64,000 nt of DNA from NCBI GenBank assembly GCA_019638595.1, contig JAHBTJ010000001.1, forward strand, positions 62,001 to 126,000, given 5' to 3'. The position numbers were made by a program, and so were the translations under genes. How positions within the stretch are numbered: the first letter of the stretch is position 1; each line of letters starts with the position of its first letter. This DNA is from Chitinophagaceae bacterium (GTDB taxonomy: Bacteria > Bacteroidota > Bacteroidia > Chitinophagales > Chitinophagaceae). The notes beneath the pieces were generated by a model that had not been told where the DNA came from, did not search any database, and worked only from the letters and a program-made list of their open reading frames with translations. Positions 9,705 to 18,176 of the stretch are shown here, in pieces.

Positions 9705-10789
9705 CGGGCAAATAAAGCAGGAGTTTCAAATATGTATATTACTTCGGGTTCGCTTAAAATGGATAAGAGCACCACTTTTATTTTATTAGGCAGGTACCCG
9801 AAGTATTTTTTGAATGCCGTGGTAAAATGCGAGGCATGCTTGTACCCGGTAAGGCGGGCTATTTCCGAGATCTTTTTCTCGCCCTCCATCAGCAGCCTTC
9901 TTGATCTTTCCATTCTCTCTTTTTGCAGGTACCCGTATACGGTAGTTCCAAAAACCTGCTTGAAATGTTTTTTCAGGTAACAATCGTTGGTGCCTACCTG
10001 CTGTGCAAGATCAAGAATGGAGCAGGATTTGCCCAAATTGGAAGTAATGATTGCTCTGGCCAGGTACATTTTCTCTACATGAGCATTATGCGGCAATTCC
10101 ACAGCGTTCTTTTCTCCTGCTTTTTCGAGCTGCTCCAGTTGCAGCATCAGCAGCTCAATCACTTTCGATTTTACGAGCATCCGCTTGTAATGATGTTTCT
10201 GTTCGCTTTGTGCAATCTCGTATATCAGCGTAAGCATGCGGGGAACTATCTGTAACGTATACTCACCCAGTGCGGCCGGAGTGTTTTCGTATACAGTGCT
10301 TTCAAATACCTGGTATAGAGGATGGTTTTGCGGGATGAATCTTTTGAAATAGTCAATAGTAAGATTGATGATAAAAACTTCAGCGCCCGGCTCACTCTGC
10401 CATTGTATTTTTGTTTCCTGGTTCGATATAAAGATAAGGCTGTGCTCATTATTGTTTACATCGGCAAAAGGGGTATTGGTGAGCTGGTTAATATAGGTAC
10501 AATGGTTCTTAAGGCAAAAAACCATGCTGATGTAGGATTCCTTACTTTTAAAAACCATTTCTTCCTGCTGGGCCTTCTCGCAGGTAATGTGCATGAAATG
10601 AATGCCCGGAAATAAAAATTCTTTGCAGCGGTTGGTGGTTGTCTTCATTTTCTGAAAACCTTCCCTTTCAATTACTTCATGTTCTTTTAACGTAAAAAAA
10701 TCTGAGTAAGCCATGCTTGCCACACTTACCGGCTGGTGATACCGGCAAAGGTCTGATCTGGTTAATGTACTAAGAGGGTTGTTACTCAT
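9698..10789 (-). CDS. AraC-family transcriptional regulator
   Basis: The last 110 or so residues of the normal domain form the double helix-turn-helix of AraC proteins (SILDLAQQVGTNDCYLKKHF and ISEIARLTGYKHASHFTTAFKKYFG). The roughly 220-residue N-terminal part lacks a clear cupin motif and resembles the sensor part of PchR-type siderophore regulators; that likeness is judged by eye. About 25 extra residues follow the usual end (after FGYLPNKIK), reaching into the GH16 stop codon. The gene is divergent from the susC/susD-like/PepSY set at 11012-17154, so it probably controls that set. Start chosen: ATG at 10789 after an AT-rich region. Confidence 0.88.
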   Translation of the reverse strand: MSNNPLSTLTRSDLCRYHQPVSVASMAYSDFFTLKEHEVIEREGFQKMKTTTNRCKEFLFPGIHFMHITCEKAQQEEMVFKSKESYISMVFCLKNHCTYINQLTNTPFADVNNNEHSLIFISNQETKIQWQSEPGAEVFIINLTIDYFKRFIPQNHPLYQVFESTVYENTPAALGEYTLQIVPRMLTLIYEIAQSEQKHHYKRMLVKSKVIELLMLQLEQLEKAGEKNAVELPHNAHVEKMYLARAIITSNLGKSCSILDLAQQVGTNDCYLKKHFKQVFGTTVYGYLQKERMERSRRLLMEGEKKISEIARLTGYKHASHFTTAFKKYFGYLPNKIKVVLLSILSEPEVIYIFETPALFARY

Positions 10790-10791
10790 TT

Positions 10792-10860
10792 GCTCACATT
10801 AAAATACGCTCACATGGCAACAAGTGTAATGGTATTCTATCGCAAAAATGTCACATTATT
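10792..10860. promoter_or_regulatory. candidate AraC operator repeats
   Basis: GCTCACAT occurs at 10792-10799 and 10808-10815, a 16-bp period, and GTCACATTA occurs again near 10850. They lie between the divergent araC-type gene and susC, where such regulators bind. On the minus strand TACACTTG and CATTTTTG each miss the TAnnTTTG box by one base. No binding evidence is available. Confidence 0.3.
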
Positions 10861-11011
10861 GTAAAACATCCTTCCGAAATACGAAAAATATTTCCTTTCT
10901 GCCGGTACTTCTCCTTTTCACGTAATCATTTTTCCGTATCGTGTTATTGTTCAATAGGAAATTTGCAGCGAAAATATGAAATAATTAACTGCTACAGGCA
11001 GGTTTAAAGAA

Positions 11012-14000
11012 ATGCGAATGTTTAGAAAATTACTTTTTTTGATTGTTCTTTTTTCTTCGGTGGTTGTTTCATCCGCCCAACAACGTGTTATTTCGGGGCA
11101 ATTAAAAGATGATAACACAGGAACCCCGGTAGAAAATGCCAGTATTGCCGTTAGAGGCACTGCTGTTACCGCATTGAGCGATACAGAAGGAAGGTTTACC
11201 ATTGCCGTTCAGAACGGGCAGGTGCTCGAGATATCACATATCTCTTATGCTACCGCGGAGTTTGTAGTACGGCCTGAAACAAAAACCATAACATTAGGAC
11301 TTGTTTCGGCGAATAAGCAGCTTTCTGAAATAGTGGTAACCGGTGTGCTTGGTATAAAAAGGGCTGCCAGGGAGTTGGCTACCTCAAGCCAGGAGGTTGG
11401 CAATGCCGAGCTGAACCAGGGTAAGCCCGTAAATCCGATTCTGGGCCTGGCAAGCAAGGTGGCAGGCTTAAGGATCAATATGTTCGACAGTAAGGTGGAT
11501 CCTGACGTGCAGGTGAACCTTCGCGGAATACGTTCGCATAGCGGCGATAATTCGCCGTTGTATGTGGTGGACGGCACTCCGGTTCCCGAGATCAACAGGA
11601 TCAATCCGAATGATATTGAAAGCATTAACGTACTGAAAGGAGCCAATGCCGCGGCTGTGTACGGCTCCGAAGGGGTGAACGGGGTGCTCATGATCACTAC
11701 TAAAAAAGGAAAAGCCGGAAGGCAGAAAATTGCTGTATCTAATACTACTTTATTTGAAAATATAATGCGTTTACCCGAACAGCAAACTGTATATGGTAAT
11801 GGTGTAAATGGTACCTATAATCCTACCGAATACCGTTCGTGGGGCCCGGCTTACGACGGAAGCCTGAAAGCGGTAGGAACTGTTTTGCCTGATGGCAGCC
11901 AGTGGGAAGTGCCTTATACTGCCGCTAAAGACTCCCGTAAAGATTTCTTTAATACGGGAGCGACAACACAAACAGACATTTCATTTTCCGGTGGCGATGA
12001 AGTATCAACATTTTTCCTTTCCGCGCAAAATGTGCTTACAAAAGGCATTATTGAGGGCGATAAAAATTCCAGGACAGGTGTTCGCTTTAATGCTTCGCGC
12101 AAGTTCGGAAAGCTTACCGCGCTGTTTAATGTAAACTATGTGTATAACCGTAACGATGTAACTCCGAGCGAACCCTGGTCTACGGTATACAGGCATCCCG
12201 CGCATATACCTTATAATGAAATACGTGATTGGGAAAATGTGCCGTATGCCAACCCAAACTATTGGTATAGTACCAACCAGCCCAATCCTTATTTTAACGC
12301 GGCCAACCAGCGTACCTTAACCAACCAGCAAACATTGAATGCGAACGTGGAATTGAACTACCAGTTTACGTCATGGTTCAGCGCTATATACAGGGTTGGC
12401 TTGTATAACCGCAACGAACAAACGCGCAATACAACCGGTAAATTCACTTATACTACCCCCGGGCGTACAAATATTGCCGGAAGTGTAACGGATGGCTCCG
12501 GCGATTTCAGGAGAATAAACAGCGACCTTATTCTTAATTTCAATAAGGATTTTGGAAAATTCAGCACACGCCTGCTTGTAGGTAATAACCTGCGGACCGA
12601 TGATACAAAAACGAACAGTATTGGCGCGAGCGCGTTGGTTGTTCCCGGTATTTTTAATCCTGGTAACAGCACAGGCCAGTTAAGCGGCAGTTCAGCCATT
12701 ACACAATACAGGCAAACCGCTGTATATGGTGAGTTTACTGCCGGCTACGATAATTATTTGTTTGTAACCCTTACGGGAAGGAACGAATGGGTATCTGTGC
12801 TGAATCCCGACAATCGTTCTTATTTCTATCCCGGCGTGGGCGCTACCTTTATTTTTACCGACGCTTTTCCGGGCTTAAAGAATAATGTACTGGGTTTTGG
12901 AAAACTGTTTGCTTCGTATAACCGTACCGGTAATGTAAATGGTATCTCCCCCTACGCGTTAAATAATACGTACAGTCAAACCAACGGGTTTCCCTTTGGT
13001 ACTTTGCCAGGTTTCGCTTTGGGTACAAACTACCCCAACTTTAACATGAAGCCTGAATTTGTAACTTCTTATGAAGCGGGAGCACAACTCGGGTTTTTCA
13101 ACAACCGCCTCAATGTTGATCTTACGTACGCGTATTCTTTATCTACCGATGGTATAATCCAGACAGATATACCCGGATCTACAGGTTATGCTACTGCACT
13201 GGTAAATGCTTTTGAAGTGAGCAATAATATTTACGAAGTGGGGGTGAGCGGCGATGTGATTCGTAAAAGGAGCTTAAGATGGAATGTGGGCGTTACCATG
13301 TATTACATGGATAACAAAGTGCAGAAAATTTATGGAGAGCTGGATGCGTTGCATACTTTCAGGCAAAACTATGTAGTGATAGGATCGCCTTATAACACCT
13401 TTATGTTCTATGATTACAAAAGAGATCCTAACGGTAATATTATTGTGAACGGAACAACGGGCTTGCCTGTAAGTACAACAGAGCTGTACAACGCGGGTAC
13501 AGGCACGCCTCCCTGGCAGTTGGGACTTCATACCAGCTTTGATTTCAAAGGCTTTCATATAGGCGCGCAGTTTGATTACCGACTCGGAGCCGTAGTATAC
13601 AGCGAGGCCGCTAACCGGATGATCCAGGATGGAACGAGCCCGCTGACCATCGCGTACGATCGCCAGCCTTTTGTAATACCCGGTTCCGTAGTAGAAACGG
13701 AAGCCGGTAAGTTTGAAGCAAACACAGTACCTGTAGCGGGCGACAGGGCATACTTTACCTCGTATGTGGGTCCTGTGCAATCTAATTATGCGGTAAGCGC
13801 CAACTTTTTTAAGCTGCGCGAATTACAGATCGGGTATAACCTGCCTGCCAGCCTGTTGTCAAAGCAGAAGCTGGTTAAAACCGCCGGTATAGCTCTAATA
13901 GGACGAAACCTGTTTTCAATATGGCACAGCGATAATATTTATAACGATCCTGAATTTGTGTATGCCGGCGGAAGCAGCGAAGGTTACCTGAGCTGGAGGC

Positions 14001-14050
14001 ATTTACCTCCTACCCGTATGTTCGGATTCAGCGTGAACGTTGGCTTTTAA
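11012..14050 (+). CDS. SusC-like TonB-dependent receptor, suspected chelate transporter
   Basis: The 1012 residues carry a signal peptide (to about 22, ending VVSSAQQ), a carboxypeptidase-regulatory-like domain (TPVENASIAVRG), a plug with SEIVVTGVLGIKRA, SPLYVVDGTPVPEI and INVLKGANAAAVYGSEG, and a barrel ending FGFSVNVGF. The plug motif differs from the usual VVVGYGTQ form and matches the RagA-like subgroup that pairs with SusD-like_2 lipoproteins. No STN domain is present. The gene heads a set with a SusD-like protein and a PepSY membrane protein and is divergent from an AraC regulator. Uptake of an iron or other metal chelate is therefore more likely than glycan uptake; that is inference from neighbours. 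Confidence 0.92.
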   Translation: MRMFRKLLFLIVLFSSVVVSSAQQRVISGQLKDDNTGTPVENASIAVRGTAVTALSDTEGRFTIAVQNGQVLEISHISYATAEFVVRPETKTITLGLVSANKQLSEIVVTGVLGIKRAARELATSSQEVGNAELNQGKPVNPILGLASKVAGLRINMFDSKVDPDVQVNLRGIRSHSGDNSPLYVVDGTPVPEINRINPNDIESINVLKGANAAAVYGSEGVNGVLMITTKKGKAGRQKIAVSNTTLFENIMRLPEQQTVYGNGVNGTYNPTEYRSWGPAYDGSLKAVGTVLPDGSQWEVPYTAAKDSRKDFFNTGATTQTDISFSGGDEVSTFFLSAQNVLTKGIIEGDKNSRTGVRFNASRKFGKLTALFNVNYVYNRNDVTPSEPWSTVYRHPAHIPYNEIRDWENVPYANPNYWYSTNQPNPYFNAANQRTLTNQQTLNANVELNYQFTSWFSAIYRVGLYNRNEQTRNTTGKFTYTTPGRTNIAGSVTDGSGDFRRINSDLILNFNKDFGKFSTRLLVGNNLRTDDTKTNSIGASALVVPGIFNPGNSTGQLSGSSAITQYRQTAVYGEFTAGYDNYLFVTLTGRNEWVSVLNPDNRSYFYPGVGATFIFTDAFPGLKNNVLGFGKLFASYNRTGNVNGISPYALNNTYSQTNGFPFGTLPGFALGTNYPNFNMKPEFVTSYEAGAQLGFFNNRLNVDLTYAYSLSTDGIIQTDIPGSTGYATALVNAFEVSNNIYEVGVSGDVIRKRSLRWNVGVTMYYMDNKVQKIYGELDALHTFRQNYVVIGSPYNTFMFYDYKRDPNGNIIVNGTTGLPVSTTELYNAGTGTPPWQLGLHTSFDFKGFHIGAQFDYRLGAVVYSEAANRMIQDGTSPLTIAYDRQPFVIPGSVVETEAGKFEANTVPVAGDRAYFTSYVGPVQSNYAVSANFFKLRELQIGYNLPASLLSKQKLVKTAGIALIGRNLFSIWHSDNIYNDPEFVYAGGSSEGYLSWRHLPPTRMFGFSVNVGF

Positions 14051-14080
14051 CTGAATGATTGTTGAATGACTAATATTTAA

Positions 14081-15643
14081 ATGATGAAAAGATTTTCGAA
14101 ATATATTTTACTAAAGGCTGTAGCGGTGACGTTGCTCTTCAGCTCTTGCTCCAAATTTTTAGATGTCAATGAAAACCCCAATGCTACCTCTGATGTACCG
14201 GTAGAGCAGATATTGCCTAACGTACTGGTTAGTTCTGTAAATATTGAAGTGATTGGTATCTCTAATTCCCCCGGCGTTAGCGGGTCCCTTAATCAGCTTG
14301 GTTCCGTATGGGCCGGCTACTGGTCAAAAGCAACGGATGGCCCCGGCGCGGCAAACTTGTTTTTGCTGGAAGAAACCTATGCGGTTGGCGCTATGGCATC
14401 CGACAGGGATGGAAGGAATTTTTGGGAAGATATTTATAAGATCCTCACCAACTACAAAAACATTGAAACAAAAGCCACCGCCGATGGCGACCTGGCATAC
14501 GCGGGTATAGCTAAAATTATGCAGGGCTGGCATTTTATGCGCCTGGTAGACCTGTACAACAATGTGCCGTTTGACGAAGCGCTGCAGGGAACGGAGAACG
14601 CTACGCCGGCTTTTGAGGATGGCAAAGCGGTTTACGACAAATCGGTCAATCTTATTACTTCCGGCATTGCCGATATTAAAAGCGCCAACGCTTTTTCAAA
14701 GAAACCGGGAGTAGACGATATTATGTTCAAAGGAGATATTGCCAAATGGATAAAGTTCGCCAATACGGTAAAGCTGCGGGCGCTGCTCCGGCAGAGCGAA
14801 ACCGGCAATGCCTCGTATATCAACGATGAGCTGGTCAAAATAGTAACGGAAGGAAGCGGCTTCCTGGGTGCAGGGCAAAGCGCGTTGATAAACCCGGGGT
14901 ATATTGCCGGTACGGCGGGCTTGCAAAATCCTTTATGGGAAACGTATTACCGTACAGCCATAGGCGCGTTGACCAGTAATTATAATACGATCCGTCCTAC
15001 AGAGTTTTTAGTAGAAAAATACAAGAGCCTGGATGACCCCCGCCTGGAAAAAATATATGCTAAAGCATCTGCTACCGGCGAATATACGGGGGCTCCGCTT
15101 GGTACCGAAGACGCTGTCTTTTCAATGAAAAATACTTCCGCTTTTTTAGGCCCGGAAGAAAACGGAGGGCAATCCGCAGCATTATTCAAGAGCGCCACCC
15201 AATCATCTGTATTAATGGGCTCTTTTGAAAGTTTATTTTTGCAGGCGGAAGCGGCTGAACGCGGATGGATTGACGGAAATGCCGCTGAGTTCTATGAGCT
15301 GGCTGTACAGGAGTCGTTTGCCTATATGGAAGCAGCCGGCGGTTTTTCCGGATATATTGAGCAGGATGAGGTAAAGCTGGAAGCTGCTCCTGATAAAATA
15401 GAAAGAATAATAGAACAAAAATGGCTTGCACTGAATACCATTAATGGCTTTGAAGCGTGGAGCGATTACCGCCGGTTAGGTATTCCTGTTATACCTCAAT
15501 CATTAAGAAGTCCGAACGCTGATCCTGCATTCAGACCATTAAGGTTAACATACAGGCAGTCTGAAATAACAGGCAATGGCCAGGAAGTGGCAAAGCAGGG
15601 TACGATAGATCCTTTTACTTCTACCGTATTTTGGGATAAATAA
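14081..15643 (+). CDS. SusD-like_2 nutrient-binding outer-membrane lipoprotein
   Basis: The protein (520 residues) has a lipoprotein signal (LLFSSCSKFLDVNENPNATS) with the NENPN start typical of the SusD-like_2 group rather than classical SusD. Further signatures are GIAKIMQGWHFMRLVDLYNNVPF, SLFLQAEAAERGW and IEQKWLALNTINGFEAWSDYRR. It should sit as a lid on the SusC-like barrel encoded 30 bases upstream. ATG codons at 14081 and 14084 are both possible. Two hairpins follow the stop codon, so this is probably the end of the main transcript. Confidence 0.93.
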   Translation: MMKRFSKYILLKAVAVTLLFSSCSKFLDVNENPNATSDVPVEQILPNVLVSSVNIEVIGISNSPGVSGSLNQLGSVWAGYWSKATDGPGAANLFLLEETYAVGAMASDRDGRNFWEDIYKILTNYKNIETKATADGDLAYAGIAKIMQGWHFMRLVDLYNNVPFDEALQGTENATPAFEDGKAVYDKSVNLITSGIADIKSANAFSKKPGVDDIMFKGDIAKWIKFANTVKLRALLRQSETGNASYINDELVKIVTEGSGFLGAGQSALINPGYIAGTAGLQNPLWETYYRTAIGALTSNYNTIRPTEFLVEKYKSLDDPRLEKIYAKASATGEYTGAPLGTEDAVFSMKNTSAFLGPEENGGQSAALFKSATQSSVLMGSFESLFLQAEAAERGWIDGNAAEFYELAVQESFAYMEAAGGFSGYIEQDEVKLEAAPDKIERIIEQKWLALNTINGFEAWSDYRRLGIPVIPQSLRSPNADPAFRPLRLTYRQSEITGNGQEVAKQGTIDPFTSTVFWDK

Positions 15644-15659
15644 AAAAAACGATTTATTT

Positions 15660-15690
15660 GCCACCGCTATTTTGCGGTGGCTTAAATATT
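15660..15690 (+). terminator. hairpin after the SusD-like_2 gene
   Basis: GCCACCGC (15660-15667) pairs with GCGGTGGC (15674-15681) around a 6-nt loop. It is followed by TTAAATATTT, a weak T tract, so termination may be partial. Confidence 0.55.
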
Positions 15691-15700
15691 TAATGATCAT

Positions 15701-15728
15701 CGGGTTGAAGCAATTCAACCCGGTTTTT
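15701..15728 (+). terminator. second terminator, GCAA tetraloop
   Basis: CGGGTTGAA (15701-15709) pairs with TTCAACCCG (15714-15722) around a stable GCAA tetraloop, followed by GTTTTT. Together with the preceding hairpin it separates the SusC/D pair from the PepSY gene, which may be read through or have its own promoter. Confidence 0.75.
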
Positions 15729-15792
15729 GATTTATAGGGCAGCGCCCCCTTAATAGTTTATAAGGTTCTTCCACATCGTAAAAAACGACCGC

Positions 15793-17154
15793 ATGATACA
15801 GTCTGTAAAAAAGAAATCGGTATGGCAAAAAACACGAAAGTTGTTCAATGATATTCATTTGTGGCTGGGCCTCGCCAGTGGATTAATAGTAATTGTTATT
15901 TGCTTTAGCGGTACGGTATATACCTATAATACCGAGCTTACGGAAATGGCTGCTCCTCATTTATATAAGGTTGAAAAGCCTGCTAACCAGGAGCGAAGAT
16001 CCCCTGATGAATTTATAGCGATCGTAGAGCAGGCTTCAGGAGCAAATGTAATAGGGGTTACCGTACCGGCTGATCCGGGAAGAACCTATCAGTTCAATAC
16101 AAGAAAAAAAGATGATAAATCAAGGTTTGGTACCTCGTATATGGTGAATCCGTATACGGGTGAAATTACAGGCAACTCGCAGGAGAAAAATGGCACCAAA
16201 GAGTTTATGAGCACCATGTTCAGCCTGCACCGCTGGTTATTGCTGGACAAGGTGGAAAAGCCTGTTATAACGGGCATGACTAACCGGGAACTGGGCAGTA
16301 AAATTTCGGGCTGGACAACCATTGTTTTTACGCTCGGCTGCATTACCGGTTTGGTAATATGGTTTCCCCAAAAAATAAGAACCTGGAGGCAGGGCTTAAA
16401 AATAAAATGGAATGCTAACTGGAAACGTATCAACCACGACCTCCATAATACGCTCGCGTTTTATTCCCTCATCTTTTTATTACTGATGGGCTTAACCGGG
16501 CCGCAGTGGTCGTTTGAGTGGTACAGGGATGGCTTGCAAAAAACATTGGGAACCTACAAGCCCCGGCAGGAGAATGCGGGGCGACCCGGTGACGGCGCCC
16601 AGGCAAAAGCCGGTAACGCCCGCGATGAAGGCCGCGTTCGGGGAGAGGGTTCCGGTAAGACAGGAGAAATGGCAGTAAAAAAGGAAGCGGATACCGGCAG
16701 GGAGCTGAATGTAACCGGCAATGCGGTTATGGCGGCGGCATTTTTTGACACGGCGGCGATAGCAAAAAAGCAGCGGCTCAGTATTGCTTCTTATATAGAA
16801 GCGGCGGATAAAGCGTTACCCTATGAAGGCAACTATATGATTAATTTACCGGCCGACGAAAAAGCACCGGTAAGCGTAAGTAAAACTAAAACGGGCTTTT
16901 TCGCTCCCGCGGCAGGCGACAGGTTAACGCTGGATCAATATACCGCCGTTGTAACTAAAAAAGATATTTTTAAAGAAAAGCCATTGAACGAACGTATCGC
17001 GGGTTCTATTAAAGCCCTGCATGTGGGAAATGTATATGGCGGCTTTACGAAGCTGTTATATTTCCTGTCGTGCCTGGTTGCCACAACATTGCCCGTAACC
17101 GGAACCTTAATATGGCTGAATAAGCTTAAAAAGAAAGGGAAACGCAAAGCTTAG
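15793..17154 (+). CDS. PepSY-associated membrane protein, possible ferric reductase
   Basis: Family members are inner-membrane proteins, often linked to iron uptake and proposed to reduce ferric chelates. The 453 residues show four membrane helices (about 25-47, 172-192, 219-237, 421-443) with PepSY-type domains between them. Histidines at 22, 146, 215, 218 and 410 lie near helix ends, as in the family, and could bind heme. Residues about 257-308 form a charged, low-complexity insert rich in Gly, Ala, Arg, Glu and Lys, not expected in the core fold. The position downstream of the SusC/SusD-like pair supports a role in handling what that pair imports. Confidence 0.88.
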   Translation: MIQSVKKKSVWQKTRKLFNDIHLWLGLASGLIVIVICFSGTVYTYNTELTEMAAPHLYKVEKPANQERRSPDEFIAIVEQASGANVIGVTVPADPGRTYQFNTRKKDDKSRFGTSYMVNPYTGEITGNSQEKNGTKEFMSTMFSLHRWLLLDKVEKPVITGMTNRELGSKISGWTTIVFTLGCITGLVIWFPQKIRTWRQGLKIKWNANWKRINHDLHNTLAFYSLIFLLLMGLTGPQWSFEWYRDGLQKTLGTYKPRQENAGRPGDGAQAKAGNARDEGRVRGEGSGKTGEMAVKKEADTGRELNVTGNAVMAAAFFDTAAIAKKQRLSIASYIEAADKALPYEGNYMINLPADEKAPVSVSKTKTGFFAPAAGDRLTLDQYTAVVTKKDIFKEKPLNERIAGSIKALHVGNVYGGFTKLLYFLSCLVATTLPVTGTLIWLNKLKKKGKRKA

Positions 17155-17358
17155 CACGGGGAGGCATTGCGGAGAACCAACCGGTAGCCGTTAGTGGTTA
17201 GCATTCAGCTATCAGCATTTGTGAAACCTGCCTGATTGATTTTGATGTAAAGGCGGTTATTCAACTATAGGCAAAAATGCTTACAATTCTCCGCAGGTCA
17301 CCTCCTCCAGGCCATGTAGGTAACCAGGCTGCCGTGGCAGGCGGAGCACTAAAGCCGG

Positions 17359-17808
17359 TCATTCTCCTGCAAGTATCTGCCTGTGGTAGCTGATCTGGCC
17401 GATATTAAAGTTGAGATCGTTCAGTAAATAAATAAGATAATACTCTGTGGTCACGTTCTCTTCAAAAACAGGCAACGGGTAATTTTTAGCCAGTTCGTTT
17501 TTCGATAATTGCTCCAGCGCATCCGTAACTGCCGCCCTGGTAGATGCAATATCTTCCAGCAGCTTACTCCTTGGAACGTTCTTAACCCGGAGCTCTGCTT
17601 CTTTATTGCGCACATACCCCGAATCTCCCAATACCGCTCCTATGAAATGTTGAAGGCTTCCTGCCAGTTGCAGGCAAATATTTCCCGGAGTTTTATGAAT
17701 ACTCCCCTTTAATTGCCATAGTTGCTCGTCTTTTGAATAAAGTTCAATTTCTTCTTTTAACCTGTCTAAATCTTTTTGAAAAAGCGGAATGAGATGTTGA
17801 GTGATCAT
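17359..17808 (-). CDS. DinB-like / DUF1572 family protein
   Basis: This 149-residue four-helix protein has the DUF1572/DinB pattern: a helix with NICLQLAGSLQHFIGAVL, then RNKEAE, and a C-terminal YHRQILAGE. The histidines in LQHFI and SYHRQ could be metal ligands, as in the DinB fold. Some relatives act as thiol-dependent transferases or detoxification enzymes; the substrate here is unknown. It is a single gene with no operon partner. The 204 bases to the PepSY gene hold nothing that I recognise. Confidence 0.8.
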   Translation of the reverse strand: MITQHLIPLFQKDLDRLKEEIELYSKDEQLWQLKGSIHKTPGNICLQLAGSLQHFIGAVLGDSGYVRNKEAELRVKNVPRSKLLEDIASTRAAVTDALEQLSKNELAKNYPLPVFEENVTTEYYLIYLLNDLNFNIGQISYHRQILAGE

Positions 17809-18176
17809 ACAGATGCGTTGTTGTGAACTACCAACGAATATTTAGGTTTTAATAGTATACTTTTTGGTAGCGCCGGCAAAATATAAAATTTTTGTGAGCA
17901 CACGCCTATTTTTAAGCATGAAAACCTTTCTATAAAAAACAAAACTTTTGTAAGTACAGGATAACGGGCTGCGGGAAAGTGCTGAACCGGGGGGTATATA
18001 TCCCGGTACTTTAGTGGCCAGGGTCCTTTTTATTAGTGGAAGGATCTTTTCAATATCATGAATATCAATTCTTTATAAAAGAAATGCCATTCAAAAAAAG
18101 CAGCTTTTTCCTTGCCGGTTGTTATATTTAGCCGTACCTTTGCCGTCCCAATTTTTAAAGCCATTGGGTTTATATC
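17809..18176. other. intergenic region before rpsA
   Basis: These 368 bases separate the divergent DinB-like and rpsA genes. The right end holds the rpsA promoter. A 6-bp inverted repeat (ACCGGG at 17986-17991, CCCGGT at 18002-18007) flanks TATATA, and the part around 17880-17950 is AT-rich. No gene was seen. Confidence 0.6.
18112..18142 (+). promoter_or_regulatory. rpsA promoter (TTG / TAnnTTTG)
   Basis: TTG at 18112-18114 and TACCTTTG at 18135-18142, 20 bases apart, fit the Bacteroidota housekeeping promoter (-33 TTTG or TTG, -7 TAnnTTTG). Transcription should start near 18149, about 28 bases before the rpsA ATG. Confidence 0.8.

Noticed and set aside
17155-17358. Possible repeat with TTAGTGGTTAGCATTCAG
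   Set aside because: No second copy was found in the window and no fold is convincing.
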